From Victivallis sp. Marseille-Q1083 (GTDB lineage Bacteria; Verrucomicrobiota; Lentisphaeria; Victivallales; Victivallaceae): a stretch of 64,000 bases of DNA. The stretch is from assembly GCF_903645315.1 (NCBI RefSeq), contig NZ_CAHJXL010000002.1:873892-937891 (forward strand), written 5' to 3'. This document shows, one piece after another, positions 63,012 through 64,000 of the stretch. Position 1 is the first letter of the stretch; each line of letters opens with the position of its first letter. The notes beneath the pieces are model-generated. The model was not told where the DNA came from. It saw nothing but the letters and a program-made list of their open reading frames with translations, and did no database searches. A program made the position numbers and the translations under genes.

Positions 63012-63889
63012 TGCAATATTTGCTTGAAGGTGTATATTATCATCATGGAACCTCAAGATGCACGAAAACTCGATAAGGTCGCTCTTGAAGAGCGGCGCAA
63101 GCAGGCCGTGAGATTGTATCAAAGCGGCAAATGTAATAATTGTACGGAAATCGGAAAAATCGTCGGAGCACACCGCAATACGGTAGGCAAGTGGATAAGC
63201 AGGTGGAAAAAAAGCGGCTTGCCTGCTTTGAAAGTAAAGAAATGCGGTCGTCCAGTCGGCTTTGGACGCCGTCTGCTTCCGCATGAGGAGACCAAGATAC
63301 GGAAAGATTTGGTCGATCATTGTCCGGATCAGTTAAGATTGCCATTTGCGCTCTGGACTCGTCAGGCGGTACGATTGCACATCAAGATTTCGTTTGGAAT
63401 CGAAATACCAGTTCGAACCATGGGGGAGTACTTGAAACGCTGGGGATTTACCCCACAAAAACCAGTTAAGAAAGCTTATCAGCGCAATGAGGCGCACGTT
63501 CAAAAATGGCTGATTGAGGAGTATCCCCGAATCAAAAAGCTGGCAAAATCAGAAGACGCGGATATCTTTTGGGGGATGAAACAGGAATTCGCAATGACGA
63601 GGCCAAGGGCCGCAGTTATGCGCCGAAAGGCAACACCCCGGTGCAAGCAGTCAATCCGGTACGCGAAAAAGTTAATATGATCAGCGCGATTACCAACCAG
63701 GGGAAAACTCATTTCATGTTTTACAGCGAAACGATGACGGCTCAACTCCTGATCCAATTTATGGAACGTCTGATTCGTCAAAATGATCGGAAAGTGTATT
63801 TGATTCTGGATAACCTGCGGGTTCACCACAACAAAACGTTGACTGGTTTTCTGCAGGAAAACGCGGCTTTCATTAACCTGAATGTTGCA
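63012..63889 (+). mobile_element. Decayed IS630-type insertion sequence
   Basis: Bounded by an imperfect inverted repeat: TGCAATATT at 63012-63020 and AATGTTGCA at 63881-63889 (8 of 9 matching). At 878 bp it is shorter than usual for IS630 (about 1.1 kb), with the transposase broken and shortened. The GC content is lower than in the flanks. Confidence 0.55.
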
Positions 63890-63892
63890 TGA
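63045..63892 (+). pseudogene. IS630-family transposase, frameshifted and truncated
   Basis: The first part (63045 to about 63575) has an N-terminal helix-turn-helix region (QAVRLYQSGKCNNCTEIGKI, NTVGKWISRW). The catalytic segment continues only in the -1 frame: GDETGIRNDEAKGRSYAPKG gives the first Asp, and KVYLILDNLRVHH the second. The switch falls at TTTTGGGGGATGA near 63563-63575. The frame ends with FINLNVA before the expected YSPxLNPxE block, so the third catalytic residue is missing. Loss of a base or programmed frameshifting could explain the first break; the missing end suggests decay. Confidence 0.8.
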
Positions 63893-64000
63893 AACTTTCG
63901 AATCGTCGAGAAATGTTCAGAAGATTCGGAAGTTTTTATTTTCAGAGTCGGATATTGTCGTTTTTTTGCAAATTGAGCATATTCCCCCTTTCCCCCGTTG
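63893..64000. other. Window end after the IS element
   Basis: 108 bases with no gene seen; a T-run sits near 63957-63966. Confidence 0.4.

Noticed and set aside
62869-63967. GTCGTTTTTTT on both sides of the IS element
   Set aside because: Too short and low in complexity to be a target duplication or end repeat.
1-64000. CRISPR arrays, rRNA and tRNA genes
   Set aside because: No regularly spaced repeats or characteristic RNA sequence seen by eye.

Overview
The window is dense, GC-rich (high fifties percent by eye) bacterial chromosome with short intergenic gaps and many start/stop overlaps. A run of type II secretion pseudopilins whose processing site lacks the usual Gly(-1), Gly/Met/Pro-rich secretion proteins, many lipoproteins, a CBM9-like lipoprotein and an IS630-type element together suggest a Gram-negative anaerobe of the Lentisphaerota/Victivallales type. 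That assignment is inference from gene style, not from a marker gene.

Layout. 1-2.8 kb (minus): an HtrA protease, a zinc-binding lipoprotein and a zinc ABC ATPase (cut by the window edge) in one overlapping operon with a consensus-like promoter. 2.8-4.0 kb: an MFS permease. 4.3-16.3 kb (plus): a secreted protein with four 'QYPEEFAEIEEL' repeats, then a nearly complete type II secretion operon: PilM/PilN-like fusion, GspM/PilO-like, GspC-like, GspD, E, F, G, H, I, J, K; no prepilin peptidase is present. 16.3-19 kb (minus): an rRNA/tRNA 2'-O-methyltransferase, a membrane TPR protein and a stand-alone AICAR formyltransferase. 19-21.6 kb (plus): thymidylate kinase, DNA polymerase III delta-prime and a CBM9-like lipoprotein. 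21.7-26.3 kb: a TrmB-type regulator with a lipoprotein and a papain/C39-like hypothetical, divergent from a PHP phosphoesterase and a PhnP-like metallo-hydrolase. 26.4-33.3 kb: GDSL hydrolase, copper P-type ATPase, EamA exporter, a protein with four TolC-hairpin-like repeats and a DUF4139-like protein. 33.3-35.2 kb: AraC regulator divergent from a nucleoside hydrolase, with a palindrome between them. 35.2-39.6 kb (minus): glycerol kinase, a lone DppC-like permease and MnmG. 39.9-45 kb: a DUF2726 protein, a large membrane protein with one EF-hand loop, and aroC-aroK-argB. 45.3-51.7 kb: DEAD-box helicase, an Fe-S protein and its probable TetR regulator, a flavin reductase, a MATE pump and a macrodomain protein. 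51.7-57.5 kb (minus): a type I secretion adaptor and an ABC exporter with two tandem C39-like domains, plus a second ABC exporter. 57.6-64 kb: argG, family-4 uracil-DNA glycosylase, a chloramphenicol-acetyltransferase-like protein, a 700-residue hypothetical and a decayed IS630-type element.

Best leads for something new: the repeat protein tied to an unusual type II secretion system, the tandem-C39 type I exporter with no visible substrate, the TolC-repeat-like protein, and the TetR/Fe-S pair that shares a candidate operator. No CRISPR array, rRNA or tRNA was recognised.
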